From assembly GCF_013408655.1 (NCBI RefSeq), contig NZ_JACCBP010000001.1, positions 4,216,001 through 4,280,000 on the forward strand: a DNA stretch of 64,000 bases, written 5' to 3'. Shown here piece by piece: positions 17,450 through 25,685 of the stretch (position 1 is the first letter of the stretch; the number at the start of each line of letters is the position of its first letter). This stretch comes from Pigmentiphaga litoralis (GTDB taxonomy: Bacteria > Pseudomonadota > Gammaproteobacteria > Burkholderiales > Burkholderiaceae_B). The position numbers and the translations under genes are program-made. The notes below the pieces were generated by a model, which saw only the letters and a program-made list of their open reading frames with translations, made no database searches and was not told the DNA's origin.

Positions 17450-18388
17450 TTACTTGGCGGCGTCGACCATGTACTGGACGGTGGCGCGGATGTCGGCTTC
17501 GGTCGCGTTGGCGGCGCCGCCCTTGGGAGGCATGGCGCCCTTGCCGGCGATCGCGGTGGCAACCATCGTATCCATGCCGGTGGCGATGTACTTGGCCCAG
17601 GCGGCCTTGTCGCCGAACTTGGGGGCGCCTGCAATGCCGGCACCGTGACAGGCGAAACAGGTGCTGTCGTACAGCTTCTTGCCGTCGCCGGTGGACGCGG
17701 CGGCGGTGGGGGCTGCTGCAGCCGGGGCGGCGGCAGCGGCGGGCGACGTCGGTGCGGCGGCTGGCGCTGCAGGGGCTGCCGCAGCCGGAGCAGGCACCGC
17801 GGCGGCGGGGGCCGCAGCAACAGCAGCAGGCGCAGCCGCCGAAGCGTCCGCGGTTGCGGCAGGCGCTGCCGGGGCGGGAGCTTCGGGTTCCTTGAAGCTG
17901 GCGCCGCTGGCGTTGGCCATGTAGGCCACGGCGCGCGCCACTTCAAAGTCGTCCAGGTCGGGGTTACCGCCCTTGGCCGGCATGGCGCCCTTGCCGGCGA
18001 TGGCGACCTTCACCATTTCTTCAAGGCCGGTCTGGATGTATTTGGCCCAGGAACCGTTGTCGCCAAACTTGGGTGCGCCGGCCACGCCAGCGGCATGACA
18101 GGTTGCGCACACGGCCTTGTAGACCGCTTCGCCCGTCTGGAACACACGCGGCGCGTTCGCGTCACGGATCTCGAATCCCGCCACCGGCGCGATGCGCGCG
18201 TCGATCGCGGCCGGTGTCTGTGCATCGGCGCCGGCGTTGGTCCGCGTGCCGTTCACGACGAAGTGGACCAGCAGGATGATGATCAGAATCGGGGCAAGCA
18301 GAGAGATCACGATGACCGTGATCAGCTGGCGAGGCGTCCGGATCGGGGATTGGTGATCTTGCGTGTGGTCGTGATGCGCGTTGCTCAT
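17450..18388 (-). CDS. Membrane-anchored dihaem c5-type cytochrome
   Basis: A 312-aa protein. One N-terminal membrane anchor (residues ~21-44, LITVIVISLLAPILIIILLV) exports two cytochrome c domains to the periplasm. The haem sites are CATCH (~100) and CFACH (~235), each with a distal Met in KGAMPAKGG and KGAMPPKGG. The domains are joined by an ~80-residue Ala/Pro linker. The two domains are similar, pointing to duplication. It probably carries electrons to a terminal oxidase or reductase. AGGA precedes ATG 18388. No oxidase gene is adjacent. Confidence 0.9.
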   Translation of the reverse strand: MSNAHHDHTQDHQSPIRTPRQLITVIVISLLAPILIIILLVHFVVNGTRTNAGADAQTPAAIDARIAPVAGFEIRDANAPRVFQTGEAVYKAVCATCHAAGVAGAPKFGDNGSWAKYIQTGLEEMVKVAIAGKGAMPAKGGNPDLDDFEVARAVAYMANASGASFKEPEAPAPAAPAATADASAAAPAAVAAAPAAAVPAPAAAAPAAPAAAPTSPAAAAAPAAAAPTAAASTGDGKKLYDSTCFACHGAGIAGAPKFGDKAAWAKYIATGMDTMVATAIAGKGAMPPKGGAANATEADIRATVQYMVDAAK

Positions 18389-18673
18389 TGCGAAATCCTG
18401 CAGGTCCACCGGCCGAGACAGGGGAGCGCCGGCGCGGGACGGTTACGGGGGAATGATACGGTCTTGACTGCTTTTATTCCGGCGCCGAGGGCATGCTGCT
18501 CTGGGGTCTCCAACAAGAGCGCGGGCATGGCGGCCGATTCATTTTTTGCACACAACCGCCTGATTATAGCGGGATGGGCCCATGGGGTGCTCGATTGGTA
18601 TGCGACAAGAAAATCACGGCCGATGGCCGGGCGCAGGACGAACGCGCGAATGCAGGCTACAATAGTCGACTTA

Positions 18674-18749
18674 GCGCCCGTAGCTCAATGGATAGAGTAC
18701 TGCTCTCCGAAGGCAGGGGTTGCTGGTTCGATCCCAGCCGGGCGCACCA
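18674..18749 (+). tRNA. tRNA-Arg (anticodon CCG)
   Basis: A 76-nt cloverleaf: acceptor GCGCCCG/CGGGCGC, anticodon loop CTCCGAA giving CCG, TPsiC arm GGTTCGATCC, and encoded CCA at 18747-18749. TACAAT at 18658-18663 is a good -10 box. It reads CGG codons. It lies 1.4 kb before the injection-system operon. Confidence 0.97.
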
Positions 18750-18875
18750 ATTTCTCGGATTTTCGCCAGGTATTCATCCAGATACCGGCGGGGTCCGCAG
18801 CCAGCCGCAGTGTGCAGCAAGGCACTGGTCTTAGCGTCATACGTATCCCCGTCGTACGTACCGCCGTCATACGCC

Positions 18876-20054
18876 TCACCGCGACACCTCCATCCCCACC
18901 CGCAACACCACCGACACCATTTCCGCCTGCCGGTGCGTATATGTCTTGGCCAGTACCTGCTTCAGGTAGCTTCGCGCCGTTCCCTTTGCAATGCCCAGCT
19001 CCACAGCCGCCTCGGCCAGGTCCATGCCGCGCGCCAGCAGGATCGCCAACGCCGCCTCGCGCCGCGTGAACCGGAAGGTCGTGGCCAGCAGCACCGGGTC
19101 GATGCCGGGCGGGCGATCGGGTTCCATCAGGAACAGGATCACGCGGGTGGCCGTGCTGATCCCGTCGGGCACGTCGGCCGCGTCCACCGGCAGGATGCGC
19201 ACCACCAGCGGCGCCAGCGGCGGCCGGCGGGCCACGGCGCGGCGCATCGGCGCCAGGGGTATGGCCGCCACGCTGTCAGCCCCGTCGGCTCGGTTGCGCC
19301 GCCCATTGACGCCGACCGCGGCGGCGATGGCGTCCTGCAGCGCCCGCGCGTCGCTGGCGGACATGGCCGACACGTGGTGCCGCGTCAGGATCAGCCCGTC
19401 GCCATCCCGCGCCAGCAGTTCGGCGCGCGGGTTCGCGAAAATCGGCCGCATGCGCGCATCCAGCAGGATCACGCCGAAATCCAGCCGGGCGATGACCTCG
19501 TAGGCGTCGCGGGCGCGGCGGTCGGCCAGGTCGAGCCGGCTCTGCACCTGCACGGCTGCCGCCAGATGCGGCACGATGCGACGCGCGGCGTTCACATCAT
19601 TCGGACTGAAATCCACGGCGCCCAATTCCCGGCCGGCTGCAAAGTAGACCTGGTGATCGGGCAGTCGCAGCAGCGGCGCGGCAATGCCATAAAAGCCGCC
19701 GGCCGGCCGGATGATGTCGGTGTAGAGCGCAGACCTGCGAAACGCCGCGTCGGCCATCAGCGCATGCTGGCGCAGCGGCTTGCCGACCGGGCTGGCGTGG
19801 GTCCAGCGGATGAGCCCGTGTTCGACTTCGCGCCGGATCCACGGCGGCGGCACATCGCCGCCCGACATCACCGCCATGCCCGGCCCGCCGCTGCCCTGGG
19901 CGCTCAGGATGGCCTTGTGTCCGCCGATCGCCTGCGCCACGGCGGTGACGGCGCCCGACCACTGGCCAGGCGCAAGCGCGGCTTCGTAAATGTGCCGGAT
20001 CGCCCGATGAACCGTGTCGATGCGCGTCATGGTCACCCCCAGGTCGCCGTCCAT
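18876..20054 (-). CDS. LuxR-type HTH regulator divergent from the injection-system operon
   Basis: A 392-aa protein (384 aa if started at ATG 20030). The C-terminal ~65 residues form a LuxR/GerE HTH (FRFTRREAALAILLARGMDLAEAA, then KGTARSYLKQVLAKTYTHRQAEMV). The N-terminal part (~1-200) looks like a PAS/GAF sensing module; there is no receiver aspartate and no autoinducer-domain signature. It is divergent from the sheath gene with only 79 bases between, so it is the best candidate for controlling the operon; that link is inferred from position. GGGGGGG precedes ATG 20054, while GGGGGTG precedes ATG 20030. Confidence 0.85.
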   Translation of the reverse strand: MDGDLGVTMTRIDTVHRAIRHIYEAALAPGQWSGAVTAVAQAIGGHKAILSAQGSGGPGMAVMSGGDVPPPWIRREVEHGLIRWTHASPVGKPLRQHALMADAAFRRSALYTDIIRPAGGFYGIAAPLLRLPDHQVYFAAGRELGAVDFSPNDVNAARRIVPHLAAAVQVQSRLDLADRRARDAYEVIARLDFGVILLDARMRPIFANPRAELLARDGDGLILTRHHVSAMSASDARALQDAIAAAVGVNGRRNRADGADSVAAIPLAPMRRAVARRPPLAPLVVRILPVDAADVPDGISTATRVILFLMEPDRPPGIDPVLLATTFRFTRREAALAILLARGMDLAEAAVELGIAKGTARSYLKQVLAKTYTHRQAEMVSVVLRVGMEVSR

Positions 20055-20118
20055 TTCCCCCCCAAATGGGAGTGCCCGTCGGCGAAAAGCTGAGGGAGAC
20101 TATAGGCCGGTTTGGCCT
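20051..20118. promoter_or_regulatory. Divergent promoter region with a palindrome around a C7 tract
   Basis: CCATTT (20051-20056) and AAATGG (20064-20069) flank seven C residues and overlap the first LuxR start codon. AGGCC (20104-20108) and GGCCT (20114-20118) form a second small palindrome just before the sheath ribosome binding site. TATAGG at 20101-20106 could be a -10 box. These are operator candidates for the LuxR protein. Confidence 0.4.
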
Positions 20119-20133
20119 TTCAGGGAGCATTCC

Positions 20134-21765
20134 ATGCCAGCGGCCTTGTCCTATCCCGGTGTCTACATCCAGGAAGTCCCCAGCGGTGTCCGCACCATTA
20201 CCGGCGTGGCGACGTCGGTCACTGCCTTTGTCGGCCGTGCCGCCGCCGGTCCGGTCGACGATCCGCAGATGCTGACCGGCTTCGCGGATTTCGAACGCAA
20301 GTTCGGCGGTCTCGATCTGGCGTGCCCGATGGCCTACGCCGTGCGCGACTTCTATGCCAATGGCGGCTCCCTGGCGCTGGTCGTGCGCGTCGCGTCCAAG
20401 ACGGCCCGGGCAGCCACGATCCTGCTTGGCAATGACGCCACGCCGCCGGTCGGCCTGAGGTTGGAGGCGTCCAGTCCGGGCGCCTGGGGCAACCGGTTGA
20501 GCGCCACGGTGGACCACGACACCGACCTGGCCATGCCGGTCACCACCCCGCCGACCCCGTCAAAGTCTTTCAATCTGGTCGTGCGCTACCGGCGCCGGCC
20601 CGGCCGGGACGAATTCGCGCTGGAGCGCTTCGGGTCCGTCTCGCTCATTCCGGGGGACCCACGCTATCTGCCGCAGGTGCTGGAGCGTGAGTCGGTCTAC
20701 GTGCGCGTCAAGGGCGACCTGCCGCCCGATCGGCCACCCGAATTCGTCATCGGGACCGGACCCCTGCGCAAGCCCAAATGGGTGGATGCGGACGCGGGAT
20801 CGGGCGACGATGGCGGCGCGCTGACCGATGCCCAGGTGCTGGGCGAACGTGATCCCAAGACCGGCCTGTATGCGCTGGATCATGCCGACCTGTTCAACCT
20901 GCTCTGCATTCCCCCGCTGGCCCGCGACACGTCGGTCGTTCCGTCAACCTATGTGATGCCATCGGCCGCGGTGTACAGCGCGGCGCTGGATTACTGCGTG
21001 GAACGCCGCGCCGTGCTGATCGTCGATCCGGACCCGGCGTGGGCCACGCCGGTCGAAGAATCCATCCGCAACGCCATGCAGGGCCGCAATGCGCTGAACC
21101 TGTCAGGACCGTCGGCGCGCAATGCGGCGCTGTACTTCCCCTGCGTGCGCGAAGCCGACCCGCTGCGCGAGGGCCGCCTCGACACCTTCGTGCCCTCGGG
21201 CATCATCGCGGGCGTGATCGCGCGGACCGATGCGTCGCGCGGCGTGTGGAAGGCGCCTGCCGGGCTCGATGCGTCGCTGAACGGCGTGCAGGGCCTGCAG
21301 ATCAACATGAACGATCTGGAGAACGGGCAGCTCAATCCGCTGGGCATCAACTGCCTGCGAACGTTCAGCGTGAACGGCCGGATCGTGTGGGGCGCGCGCA
21401 CCCTGCGCGGCGCCGATGAAAGCGCCGACGAATACAAATACCTGCCGGTCAGGCGGCTCGCGCTGTTCATTGAAGAAAGCCTGTATCGCGGCACGCAGTG
21501 GGTGGTGTTCGAACCGAACGACGAACCGCTGTGGGCGCAGGTCCGCCTGAATGTGGGCGCCTTCATGCAGGGCTTGTTCCGACAGGGGGCCTTTCAGGGA
21601 GCGTCGCCGCGCGATGCCTACTTCGTGCGGTGCGACGCGCAGACCACGACGCAGCACGATATCGATCTTGGCATCCTGAATGTGTCGGTGGGTTTTGCGC
21701 CCCTCAAGCCGGCCGAATTCGTGGTCATCCAGATCCAGCAGATGGCCGGGCAGATTGCGACCTGA
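20134..21765 (+). CDS. Contractile sheath protein
   Basis: A 543-aa tail sheath protein that polymerises around the inner tube and contracts to drive it into the target. The N-terminus YPGVYIQEVPSGVRTITGVATSVTAFVG is the usual sheath signature, and the C-terminal ~150 residues (RLALFIEESLYRGTQWVVFEPN ... LKPAEFVVIQIQQ) form the conserved core with the handshake strands. A variable surface domain occupies ~110-290. AGGGAG precedes ATG 20134. It is the only sheath gene, unlike the three paralogues of PVC and Afp. Confidence 0.95.
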   Translation: MPAALSYPGVYIQEVPSGVRTITGVATSVTAFVGRAAAGPVDDPQMLTGFADFERKFGGLDLACPMAYAVRDFYANGGSLALVVRVASKTARAATILLGNDATPPVGLRLEASSPGAWGNRLSATVDHDTDLAMPVTTPPTPSKSFNLVVRYRRRPGRDEFALERFGSVSLIPGDPRYLPQVLERESVYVRVKGDLPPDRPPEFVIGTGPLRKPKWVDADAGSGDDGGALTDAQVLGERDPKTGLYALDHADLFNLLCIPPLARDTSVVPSTYVMPSAAVYSAALDYCVERRAVLIVDPDPAWATPVEESIRNAMQGRNALNLSGPSARNAALYFPCVREADPLREGRLDTFVPSGIIAGVIARTDASRGVWKAPAGLDASLNGVQGLQINMNDLENGQLNPLGINCLRTFSVNGRIVWGARTLRGADESADEYKYLPVRRLALFIEESLYRGTQWVVFEPNDEPLWAQVRLNVGAFMQGLFRQGAFQGASPRDAYFVRCDAQTTTQHDIDLGILNVSVGFAPLKPAEFVVIQIQQMAGQIAT

Positions 21766-21833
21766 CGCGATCCGGTCACCGTATTTTCCGGCTTCACGAT
21801 GTTTGCTTCGGACCCAACCGAGAGGTGGTCGCC

Positions 21834-22361
21834 ATGGCCCAGTTCAGCGTCAACGCACAACGTTTCGACCCGTACAAAAACTTCAAATTCCGCGTGAAGT
21901 GGGATGGCCGCTATGTGGCCGGCGTGACCAAGGTGGGCGCGCTCAAACGTAGTACAGAACCGGTCGAACACCGCGAAGGCGGCGATCCGTCGACCACCCG
22001 CAAGTCGCCGGGCCGCACCAAGTACGACGCGATCACCCTGGAACGCGGCGTGACGCACGACACCGAGTTCGAAAAGTGGGCCAACAAGGTCTGGAACTAT
22101 GGGTCGGGCCTCGGTGCGGAAGTGTCACTCAAGGACTTCCGCAAGGACCTGATCATCGAGGTCTACAACGAGGCCGGACAGGTCGTGCTGGCCTACAAGG
22201 TGTATCGCTGCTGGGTGTCCGAATACCAGGCGCTGCCCGATCTGGACGCCAACGCGAACGCCATCGCGATCCAGCACATCAAGCTGGAAAACGAAGGGTG
22301 GGAACGCGACTACGACGTGGTGGAACCGTCCGAGCCCACCTATACCGAGCCCGCCGTCTGA
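21834..22361 (+). CDS. Inner tube protein (Hcp/gp19-like)
   Basis: A 175-aa phage-tail tube subunit whose hexameric rings stack into the hollow needle. NAQRFDPYKNFKFRVKWDGR near the start and the C-terminal IQHIKLENEGWERDY match the T4 gp19/Pvc1 group. GAGAGGT precedes ATG 21834. It follows the sheath gene by 68 bases. Only one tube gene is present. Confidence 0.93.
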   Translation: MAQFSVNAQRFDPYKNFKFRVKWDGRYVAGVTKVGALKRSTEPVEHREGGDPSTTRKSPGRTKYDAITLERGVTHDTEFEKWANKVWNYGSGLGAEVSLKDFRKDLIIEVYNEAGQVVLAYKVYRCWVSEYQALPDLDANANAIAIQHIKLENEGWERDYDVVEPSEPTYTEPAV

Positions 22362-22372
22362 CGGCTTGAGCC

Positions 22373-23158
22373 ATGCGCGCGCTGACGCCTTTTGACGTGC
22401 TTTCCTTGTGGGACGAGGGCGCCCAGCGGCATCCGCTCGACCGCAGTGCGCTGCTGTGCGCGCGGGCGCGCAGCGATCTGCCGGCCGAGGCGATTGTCGA
22501 CCTGCCGCTGGGGGAGGTGACCCGCAGCGTATTGCGGCTGCGCGAGGCGACGTTTGGCGCGCGGATCGACAGCCATGTGGATTGCCCGTTCTGCGGGGCG
22601 CGGCTGGCGGTGTCGGTCATGACGTCGGACGTGTTGCCGGACGGGGTGACTGCGGGCGGGCTGCCAATGGAAGGGGCGACTGCGGGCGAGGGATCAAGGG
22701 GCGGGCCAGCGGATGATCCGGCTGCAGATCTAAGGGCGGACGGGGCGCCGGACGGCGAACGGACGCGTGGGCTGCGGCCGCCAACCTTGCGCGATCTGGC
22801 GGCAGTGGCCGATGTGGCGGATGCGCAAGAGGGCGCGCGGCGGCTGTTGCAGCGGTGCATGACCGCATCGGCGCCGGCGTCCTTGCTGGATGCCGACCTG
22901 GCCGAGATCGAAGCGGTGTTCGACGCGCTGGACCCCAGCGCCGACCTGGGCTTGCAGGTGACCTGCACCGAATGCGGCAAGCCGGTGCTGGCCACGCTGG
23001 ACGCCAGCATTGTGTTGTGGGACGAGATTGAAGCGCAGGGCAGGATGCTGCTGCGCATGGTGCATGTGCTGGCGGTGGCGTATGGGTGGACCGAGAACGA
23101 GATCCTGAGCCTGGGCCCGGCACGGCGGGCGGCCTATATGGCGATGGTGTCGCCATGA
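22373..23158 (+). CDS. T4-baseplate-type assembly protein with zinc ribbon
   Basis: A 261-aa protein. The N-terminal ~60 residues (DVLSLWDEGAQRHPLDRSALL) and C-terminus (MLLRMVHVLAVAYGWTENEILSLGPARRAAYM) resemble the T4_baseplate/gp26-like family found next to tube genes in eCIS clusters, thought to aid hub or baseplate assembly. CPFC (~65) and CTEC (~203) form a split zinc ribbon. A low-complexity Gly/Ala/Asp insert (~85-130) separates the halves. Its stop overlaps the next start. The exact role is not settled. Confidence 0.65.
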   Translation: MRALTPFDVLSLWDEGAQRHPLDRSALLCARARSDLPAEAIVDLPLGEVTRSVLRLREATFGARIDSHVDCPFCGARLAVSVMTSDVLPDGVTAGGLPMEGATAGEGSRGGPADDPAADLRADGAPDGERTRGLRPPTLRDLAAVADVADAQEGARRLLQRCMTASAPASLLDADLAEIEAVFDALDPSADLGLQVTCTECGKPVLATLDASIVLWDEIEAQGRMLLRMVHVLAVAYGWTENEILSLGPARRAAYMAMVSP

Positions 23159-24324
23159 GCGGGGTCCTGCATCGGCTGGCCGCGCGCGCGGCGGGCACGG
23201 CGGTGACGGCCCGGGCGGATGCGCGGCTGGGCGGGACGGTGGGGGCGGCGGATGGCGGCGCTTACGGGCGGGGGGGTGGACGGCCGCGCGTGGGGTCGGG
23301 GTTGGGTGGTGCGTTTGCAGGGGGTGGGCAGGGACCGTTGCAGGGGGATGGCGCGCGCGGATCTGAGGCTCGGGCGTTTGAAGCTCGGGCATTGGATGCA
23401 GCGGGCGCTGGCGCGGGGGGTCTTGATGCGCGCGGCAGTGGTGTTCAAGGGCGGGATGTCCCAGGGTGGGATGTCCAAGTGCGGGATGTCCAGGGCAGGG
23501 ATGCATGGAGCGGTGATGCGTGGGGTGGTGACGCACGGGGCGGTGACGCATGGGGCGGTGATTCGGCTGGCCGCGGACGCGGTGCGGGCGTCGGCCCCGG
23601 TAACGGTGTTGACGGCGATGCATGGCGCGCGTCGGCACGCACGGGCAGCGCGGTCCCTGCGCGCCTGCTGGGCCGGCAGGCGGGTTCCCTGTACGGTGCC
23701 GAATCGTTCGGTGACGCGTCATCGTCGTCAGGCCACGTCATGGGCAATGCGGGCGCCGATGGATCGGGGGCGTCACGCACGCTGTCCGGGGTCATGAACG
23801 CAGCGCGGGGCGGGATCAATAGGGCAGGCGGCGCCGAGGATTTTGATGGCGTAGACGGCACATTGTCCGGTGCCAGCCGCCGCGCCGCGTCGGACGTCTT
23901 CCAGGCCATCCATGCGTTCAATGCAACGCTTGCCAACGATCATGACGCCGCCTTTCCATCGCGCCTGATGGCATCGAGCGGATCGTTGTCGACATCCACT
24001 GTCGGCATACTGAAGGATTCGCGCGTGCCGGCCATGGTGCGCGCCATCGCGCAAGACCTGGCCGCCGACATGGCCGGGGCACAGGCGGCGCAGTCAGCCG
24101 CGCTTTCCTCCTCACTTGCAACGTCACTTGCCACCTCACTTGCAACATCACTCGCCACGTCCTCCGCGCGCGGGGCGGACACCGAGATCACCATCCATAT
24201 CGGCCGCATCGATGTCATGGCCGTGCGTGGGCCTGCCGCCAAGCCGGTGCAGACGCCTGCGGCAGCGGCCACGGCCATGTCGCTCGACACCTATCTGTCA
24301 CGCCGTCAACGGAGCGGCGCATGA
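23155..24324 (+). CDS. Repeat-rich eCIS protein with C-terminal IGRI motif, unknown function
   Basis: A 389-aa protein. The first ~140 residues are low complexity, with short Gly/Asp repeats (RDVQGRDAWSGDAWGGDARGGD) followed by a Ser/Gly region; the centre is Ala/Ser-rich; a SLAT repeat lies at ~320-335. Only the end looks conserved: ITIHIGRIDVMAV, a motif typical of short proteins encoded directly before DUF4255 genes in eCIS and related tail clusters. ATGA overlaps couple it to both neighbours. No function is assigned to this family. The long repeat region appears to be an expansion. Confidence 0.7.
   Translation: MSGVLHRLAARAAGTAVTARADARLGGTVGAADGGAYGRGGGRPRVGSGLGGAFAGGGQGPLQGDGARGSEARAFEARALDAAGAGAGGLDARGSGVQGRDVPGWDVQVRDVQGRDAWSGDAWGGDARGGDAWGGDSAGRGRGAGVGPGNGVDGDAWRASARTGSAVPARLLGRQAGSLYGAESFGDASSSSGHVMGNAGADGSGASRTLSGVMNAARGGINRAGGAEDFDGVDGTLSGASRRAASDVFQAIHAFNATLANDHDAAFPSRLMASSGSLSTSTVGILKDSRVPAMVRAIAQDLAADMAGAQAAQSAALSSSLATSLATSLATSLATSSARGADTEITIHIGRIDVMAVRGPAAKPVQTPAAAATAMSLDTYLSRRQRSGA
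23441..23566 (+). repeat. Degenerate ~15-bp tandem repeats coding Gly/Asp-rich segments
   Basis: Units such as GGGCGGGATGTCCA and later GGGGCGGTGACGCAT recur eight to nine times, encoding RDVQG and GDAWGG repeats within the 389-aa protein. Variation between copies suggests replication slippage followed by drift. Confidence 0.7.
24112..24159 (+). repeat. Four tandem 12-bp repeats (SLAT)n
   Basis: Four units of the form TCACTTGCAACG encode the tetrapeptide SLAT four times near the C-terminus of the repeat-rich protein. Confidence 0.85.
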
Positions 24325-25685
24325 GCTCCGCACTGGCCATTGCAGCCGTCACGGCCGTGCTGCGCGACCTGCTCAACGATGGGCTGATCCGCGCGAACCT
24401 GAGCGGCGTGCTGGGCAGTGCGGCGGCCGTCAGCGTGCTGGCGCCCGACCGCGTGGTGCCGGGCAGCGCGTCCGAAACCTCGCAGCTCAATCTGTTCCTG
24501 TACTCGGTCACGCCCAACATGGGCTGGCGCAACGAAGGGCTGCCGTCGCGCGATGTGTCGGGCAAGATGCGGCTGTCGAATGCGCCCCTGGCGCTCGATC
24601 TGCACTACCTGGTGTCGGCGTATAGCGGGGGCGATCTGCATGCGGAAATGCTGCTGGGCGTCGCCATGCAGGTCTTGCACGAAACGCCGGTGCTGACGCG
24701 TGAACGCATCCGCGCGGCATTGGTGCCCGCGGGCGGTGGCGCGGCAACGCCGGCGTTGCGTGCCCTGGCGGCATCGGGGCTGGCGGATCAGGTGGAACTG
24801 ATCAAGGTCGTGCCGGAATATCTGACGGGTGAAGACTCGTCCAAGTTGTGGTCCGCCATCCAGAGCCACTTCCGGCCGACGGCGGGCTATGTGGCGTCGG
24901 TGGTGCTGATCGAAGCCAATGAGCCGACCCGGTCGCCCTTGCCGGTGCTGAGCCGCGGAACGGTCGACCCCGTCACGGGCCGGGATCGCGGCGTGGTGGT
25001 CGAGCCGACACTGGCCGCGTCCGTGCCGATGCTGACCCTGGCGGTGCCGCCGCTGCGGCAACCCGTGGCACGCATCGGCGACGTGGTCGAACTTCAAGGC
25101 CAACGACTGGACGGTACCGCGCGCGATGTGGTGCTGAGTCACGACCGCTATCAGATCGATCAGGTGGTAATGGCGATGGCGGCGGGGGCTGCCCTGGCGG
25201 ATGACCGGGCAACGCGCGTGCGCTTTGAGCTCGACGCGGCACTGGCCGACACCTTGCCCGTGGGCATGTACCGGGTGCGCGCGCGGATCACGCCGGCCGC
25301 GCCGCCCACGCCGCCGCCTCCCACGCCGGCCACCGAACCGCGGGCGCGATCCACCAATGACGTGTCGTTGGTGCTTGCGCCGCAGATCACCAACCTGCCG
25401 CTGACGGTGACGCGTGACGCGGCCGGCAGCGCATCGTTCGACATCGATTTCGTACCGGCCTTGCGGGCGGGCCAGCAGGCGGTGCTGGTGCTGGGGAGTG
25501 CGCAATACCTGCCGCGTGAACGATCGTTGCCGGCCCGGACGCTGAGCTTCGTCATTCCCGATGCACCGATTGGCAATCATCTGGCGCGGTTGCGGATCGA
25601 CGGCATCGACAGCCCGATCGTGGACCTGTCGGCGGACCCGCCGGCCACGCCCACGTTTCTGGATCAACGGGTAGAGATCACATGA
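24321..25685 (+). CDS. DUF4255 (Pvc16-like) tail cap protein
   Basis: A 454-aa protein. Residues ~1-200 match DUF4255 (IAAVTAVLRDLLNDGL; ETSQLNLFLYSVTPNMGWRNEGLPSRD; LALDLHYLVSAYS), the domain of Pvc16/Afp16, which caps the distal tube end and terminates sheath growth. After a Pro-rich hinge (~325-340) comes a beta-rich C-terminal half (~235-454) resembling IPT/Ig-like folds. Overlaps of four bases link it to both neighbours. The C-terminal extension is longer than in minimal cap proteins. Confidence 0.85.
   Translation: MSSALAIAAVTAVLRDLLNDGLIRANLSGVLGSAAAVSVLAPDRVVPGSASETSQLNLFLYSVTPNMGWRNEGLPSRDVSGKMRLSNAPLALDLHYLVSAYSGGDLHAEMLLGVAMQVLHETPVLTRERIRAALVPAGGGAATPALRALAASGLADQVELIKVVPEYLTGEDSSKLWSAIQSHFRPTAGYVASVVLIEANEPTRSPLPVLSRGTVDPVTGRDRGVVVEPTLAASVPMLTLAVPPLRQPVARIGDVVELQGQRLDGTARDVVLSHDRYQIDQVVMAMAAGAALADDRATRVRFELDAALADTLPVGMYRVRARITPAAPPTPPPPTPATEPRARSTNDVSLVLAPQITNLPLTVTRDAAGSASFDIDFVPALRAGQQAVLVLGSAQYLPRERSLPARTLSFVIPDAPIGNHLARLRIDGIDSPIVDLSADPPATPTFLDQRVEIT

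Noticed and set aside
18674..20134. eCIS as an island integrated at the tRNA-Arg gene
   Set aside because: No integrase is present, and the tRNA 3' end is not repeated at the far end of the operon near 50.2 kb. Base composition is like the flanks. Mere nearness to a tRNA is not enough.
24306..25667. Minus-strand open frame of 453 codons opposite the DUF4255 gene
   Set aside because: His/Arg/Gln-rich antisense shadow of a well-supported gene.
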